Assembly (NCBI GenBank): GCA_029554345.1
Contig: JAKPJF010000076.1
Span: forward strand, 1 to 64,000
Origin: Spirochaetota bacterium
GTDB taxonomy: Bacteria > Spirochaetota > UBA4802 > JAFGJZ01
Direction of reading: 5' to 3'
DNA: 64,000 nt
The notes beneath the pieces are model-generated. The model had not been told where the DNA came from, made no database searches, and worked only from the letters and a program-made list of their open reading frames with translations. Position 1 is the first letter of the stretch; every line of letters starts with the position of its first letter. Position numbers and translations under genes: made by a program. Shown one piece after another: positions 61,158 to 64,000 of the stretch.

Positions 61158-62399
61158 TCAGCGTTCGGTTCTATTTCTTCCATTAGCCTTAGCTGAATAC
61201 AACAGGCGGTCAGCTTCCGATAGAAGATTTTTAAGTTCATCACCGCTCCACTGACAAACTCCGATACTCACAGACACTGCAATATCTTTCTTTGAAAATT
61301 TCAGACTTTCTATATTCTTACGAATTCTTTCAGCCACAAGGAAAGCATCTTCAATAACTGTATTCGGGAGTATTACCAGAAATTCTTCTCCGCCGAATCT
61401 TCCGACAATATCAAAATCTCTCAACGTTTTAATTATTGATTCAGCAATTTTTTTCAGAACGACATCACCTGAAAGATGGCCGAACTCATCATTAATCCGT
61501 TTAAAATGATCAACATCAATCATCATCACTGAAAGCGGATTTTCATAGCGTTTAGATTTCTCAATTTCATCTTCCAGGCGTTCCATTGTATGGCGTCTGT
61601 TGTAAAGTGACGTCAGAACATCGGTGATCGCCAGCTTTTTGACTTCATTCAATAGAATATAGTTTTTTGCATTTGTCTTAATGCGCGACAGAAGAAGTTC
61701 ATTGTTAAACGGTTTGGCAATATAATCGTTTGCTCCGATATTCAGCGTGTTGGAAATTGTTTTATAATGAGCAACTCCTGATATTGCAATTATTACAGCC
61801 TCCGACCCTCTCTCTCGAAGCTTCATTATTACGTAATTGCCGATCATGTCTTTAAGCACCATGTCTATCAGATAAATATCATATTCCTTATCTGAAGCTA
61901 AAAGGAGATCTCCGGATTCATAGTATTCAACATTTGAAATACCTGCCATGGTAAATATTCTTTCCATGATATAGCGGTCCATCTTGCTGTCATCACACAC
62001 TGCGATTTTAAGTTCAGCCATCTTCTGAAAAACATTATCTTCCCGCATATAAGCAAGAATCGCCGAACGTATTTCTTCGTTTCCGGACTTTTTGGAAATA
62101 TAATCAACGATGCCGAGAGAAAACATTCTGGTTCGGTATTCATCGCTGTCTGTACCGGTTATAACAACAACAGGAATATTCTTATAAGGAGAATCATTGA
62201 TCTTAATGATTAGTTCTTCACCTGTCGAATCTTCAAGCTCAATTGCAGTTATGATAAGATCTATTTTGCGGTTTTGTAAAACATTCAGGGAATCATCGAG
62301 GTTCTTAGCGAAGGAATATTCAGCACCGATATCAGAACATATCTTTTCAATAAGTGTTCTGTAAAAATTACTGGTTTCCACATGCAATATCGAGTACAT
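61158..62399 (-). CDS. REC-REC-GGDEF diguanylate cyclase (PleD-like)
   Basis: Protein of 413 residues. First receiver (~1-115) lacks the phosphoacceptor: the usual Asp is Ala in IDLIITAIELED. Second receiver (~130-250) has CDDSKMD and the phosphorylatable Asp in IYLIDMVLKD and KPF. The GGDEF domain has the active signature GRFGGEEFLVIL and an RxxD inhibitory site (RDFD) five residues earlier. It should make c-di-GMP with feedback inhibition. ATG at 62399 follows GCGGAGG. It is 43 bases from the DtxR-type gene, with a CTGCGG/CCGCAG hairpin between. Confidence 0.92.
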   Translation of the reverse strand: MYSILHVETSNFYRTLIEKICSDIGAEYSFAKNLDDSLNVLQNRKIDLIITAIELEDSTGEELIIKINDSPYKNIPVVVITGTDSDEYRTRMFSLGIVDYISKKSGNEEIRSAILAYMREDNVFQKMAELKIAVCDDSKMDRYIMERIFTMAGISNVEYYESGDLLLASDKEYDIYLIDMVLKDMIGNYVIMKLRERGSEAVIIAISGVAHYKTISNTLNIGANDYIAKPFNNELLLSRIKTNAKNYILLNEVKKLAITDVLTSLYNRRHTMERLEDEIEKSKRYENPLSVMMIDVDHFKRINDEFGHLSGDVVLKKIAESIIKTLRDFDIVGRFGGEEFLVILPNTVIEDAFLVAERIRKNIESLKFSKKDIAVSVSIGVCQWSGDELKNLLSEADRLLYSAKANGRNRTER

Positions 62400-62441
62400 A
62401 AGCCTCCGCATGCTGCGGCAGTTACCGCAGTAGGTTTTATA

Positions 62442-62891
62442 TCATGATAAATGTTCTTTAAGCTTCTCGATCCATTTCGATCCGTTTTTCTTTTCTTCAT
62501 CATAAAAATTCAGAAAAACACAGAACCGGTCAAAAGTACTTTGAGTCATGTAATGCTCGAGACGGCATGCTTCAGCTTCGGCTTCTGTTTCGTTTACACA
62601 AAGGACTTCTGACAGGAGACGCTTCAAAAGCCGATGCTTATCATATACCCTTTCAGCTTCAGCTCTCCCCTGTTCGGTAAGTTCAACATATCCGTATTTT
62701 TCGTAAGTAATAAGATCTTTATCCCGAAGCTTTATAAGTGCTGCAGTTACGCTCGGCATCTTTATTCCGAGAGATTTGGCAATATCCCTTACCCTGACAA
62801 CTCGGTTCTCTCTTGAAAGAAGTGAAATGGTTTCGATATAATCTTCCATATTCGATGAAAGATCAGAATTATGAGAAAAATCTTCAGCCAT
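62442..62891 (-). CDS. DtxR/MntR-family metal-dependent regulator
   Basis: Protein of 149 residues. Winged helix VRVRDIAKSLGIKMPSVTAALIKLRDKDLITYEKYGYVELTEQG, then the dimerisation/metal region HRLLKRLLSEVLCVNETEAEAEACRLEHYM with Cys, Glu and His ligands. Controls Mn or Fe homeostasis genes. It overlaps ThyX by one base, so it probably shares its transcript. Confidence 0.92.
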   Translation of the reverse strand: MAEDFSHNSDLSSNMEDYIETISLLSRENRVVRVRDIAKSLGIKMPSVTAALIKLRDKDLITYEKYGYVELTEQGRAEAERVYDKHRLLKRLLSEVLCVNETEAEAEACRLEHYMTQSTFDRFCVFLNFYDEEKKNGSKWIEKLKEHLS

Positions 62892-63532
62892 CAGGATTCA
62901 CCGGATAATTCGGCAGTCCAGTTCTCAGCGGGAATGAAATCTTCAAAAACACTAGGCGCGATTTTTTTCATTATCAAAAGCATCTCGTAAGCTGCTCTGC
63001 GGATTTCCCACTGCGCATGCTTTTCGAGACGTATTGAAAAGAAATGTCTGAGCTCGCGGAAATTTGCAGTAAACACTATTTCGGTTTCAACAGCATTCGG
63101 AAGAACAAAACGAGCGTCTTCTTTTAGAATATTCATTTCTCTCAGCTTGGAATACGTTAGCCTTGAACTTTCCATAAAATCAGAATATAATTTATGCGCT
63201 TCCGGATTGTTTTCTATTGAAGGCGGAAGAATGTATGAAAATTCATTTTCACTGACATATCTCTGCGACTGCTGGGAATAGCTTGCCATACGGTGACGTA
63301 CCAGCTGATGAGTAAACGCACGGGACACTCCCTTAATACGAAAAGACGCGCATGCGTGCTCAAGAATGGAATCATGACCGGTTTTGATTCTCGCTTTAAT
63401 GAATTTTCCGGCACTCGCATCATCTGCTTTCTCAAACGAAAGATAGCAGGTTCTCCCCGCTCTCTCAATCACCTTCTCCGCGTCGGGAGTATAAGCAATC
63501 AGCTCAACTGAAACATTTTTTATTTCGTTCAT
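62891..63532 (-). CDS. thyX: flavin-dependent thymidylate synthase
   Basis: ThyX of 213 residues, making dTMP from dUMP with FAD and methylene-tetrahydrofolate. Signature RHRMASYSQQSQRYV (the RHRxxSxxxxSxR motif) and the RELRHFFSIRLEKHAQWEIR region are clear. Complete. First gene of a run with the DtxR-type regulator and possibly the GGDEF gene. Confidence 0.97.
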   Translation of the reverse strand: MNEIKNVSVELIAYTPDAEKVIERAGRTCYLSFEKADDASAGKFIKARIKTGHDSILEHACASFRIKGVSRAFTHQLVRHRMASYSQQSQRYVSENEFSYILPPSIENNPEAHKLYSDFMESSRLTYSKLREMNILKEDARFVLPNAVETEIVFTANFRELRHFFSIRLEKHAQWEIRRAAYEMLLIMKKIAPSVFEDFIPAENWTAELSGES

Positions 63533-63589
63533 CCAATATCCTCAAGAAAAGCTCATATGTACAACACGCGCGGAAATAACACAAGCCGA

Positions 63590-64000
63590 TTATTTAAAAA
63601 GTTTCATACCCGAAAAACCGAGAAATGAAAGAGCCATAAGACCAGCGCAGATAAATGTAATGGGCAGACCCTTCAGATTTTCAGGAATGTCGGCAAGTTC
63701 GAGCCGTTCGCGTATTCCTGCCATCAGATAAAGAGCCAGGGTAAAACCTACTCCTGCACCGAAGCCCTGAACAACCGACTTTAAGAGACCAAGATTCGAT
63801 CCGACAAAGCCGGAATCGATATTGAGTACAGCGACACCGAGCACGGCGCAATTTGTTGTAATTAGAGGCAGAAATATTCCAAGCGCTTGATAAAGAGACG
63901 GCGCCGTCTTGTTAAGAATCATTTCAACAAGCTGAACGAGGGATGCGATTATAAGAATAAAAGCAAGAGTTCTTAGATATGTAAGATCAAAAGGAATCAA
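63590..64000 (-). CDS. rnfA: electron transport complex protein RnfA, 3' part
   Basis: C-terminal 136 residues of RnfA, cut by the window edge at 64000. Hydrophobic helices with [51 protein letters not shown] and [51 protein letters not shown] match RnfA (NqrE-like). Membrane subunit of the ferredoxin:NAD+ oxidoreductase that moves Na+ or H+. Other rnf genes should lie beyond the right edge. Confidence 0.93.
   Translation of the reverse strand: MIPFDLTYLRTLAFILIIASLVQLVEMILNKTAPSLYQALGIFLPLITTNCAVLGVAVLNIDSGFVGSNLGLLKSVVQGFGAGVGFTLALYLMAGIRERLELADIPENLKGLPITFICAGLMALSFLGFSGMKLFK

Overview
The window most likely comes from a spirochaete (Spirochaetota; genus not determinable here). The best single clue is the 1056-residue protein at 47923-51093: an acidic cytoplasmic N-terminus, one membrane helix and a long TPR region, the layout of the periplasmic flagellar collar protein FlcA. 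A metallo-beta-lactamase fold fused to two cyclic-nucleotide-binding domains, many lipoproteins and secreted proteins, and a moderately AT-rich composition fit this. Rnf, ThyX and abundant glycoside hydrolases suggest an anaerobe feeding on plant and storage polysaccharides.

Layout. 1-7.6 kb is accessory: two paralogous lipoproteins, a coiled-coil tail-anchored protein, an AbiE-like pair, the RNA ligase RtcB and a HepT/MntA toxin-antitoxin module flanked by a direct repeat, small decaying ORFs and hairpin arrays. 7.6-11 kb is a translation block on the minus strand (tRNA-Val, thrS, infC, rpmI, rplT). 11-19 kb holds envelope glycosylation (WecG/TagA type), a BaiN-like flavoprotein, a lytic transglycosylase, a soluble MCP-like protein with CheY, and a c-di-GMP phosphodiesterase. 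19-21.5 kb is a set of three unrecognised membrane or secreted proteins.

21.8-28.4 kb is a hemicellulose/beta-glucan locus: GH12, GH51, GH1 and GH3 in one minus-strand operon, with a divergent ArsR-type regulator and an inverted-repeat operator candidate between them. 28.4-35 kb holds a gene remnant, a B1-type metallo-beta-lactamase lacking the first zinc histidine, and a partner-switching operon (unknown protein, STAS antagonist, anti-sigma kinase, membrane PP2C phosphatase) whose phosphatase gene carries a frameshift at an A8 run. 35-42 kb holds a zinc-ribbon membrane protein, a beta-propeller protein, a transglutaminase-like protein, a ricin-papain fusion and a putative outer-membrane barrel.

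42-54 kb mixes housekeeping (rpmB, sppA, an XRE-cupin regulator) with alpha-glucan metabolism (glgX, a secreted double glycogen-binding-domain protein, a GH13 amylase with a strong promoter overlapped by a 16-bp inverted repeat) and FlcA. 54-64 kb contains an ATP-grasp/SDR pair, the MBL-cNMP fusion, an RRM protein, an RNase Z-like hydrolase, dGTPase, a REC-REC-GGDEF cyclase, a DtxR-type regulator, ThyX and the 3' part of rnfA.

No CRISPR array, rRNA, complete insertion sequence or prophage was seen. The most notable observations are the phosphatase frameshift, the metal-site change in the metallo-beta-lactamase, the repeat-flanked TA cassette, the tRNA-Val with C33, non-AUG starts for infC and one lipoprotein, and several strong palindromes at promoters.
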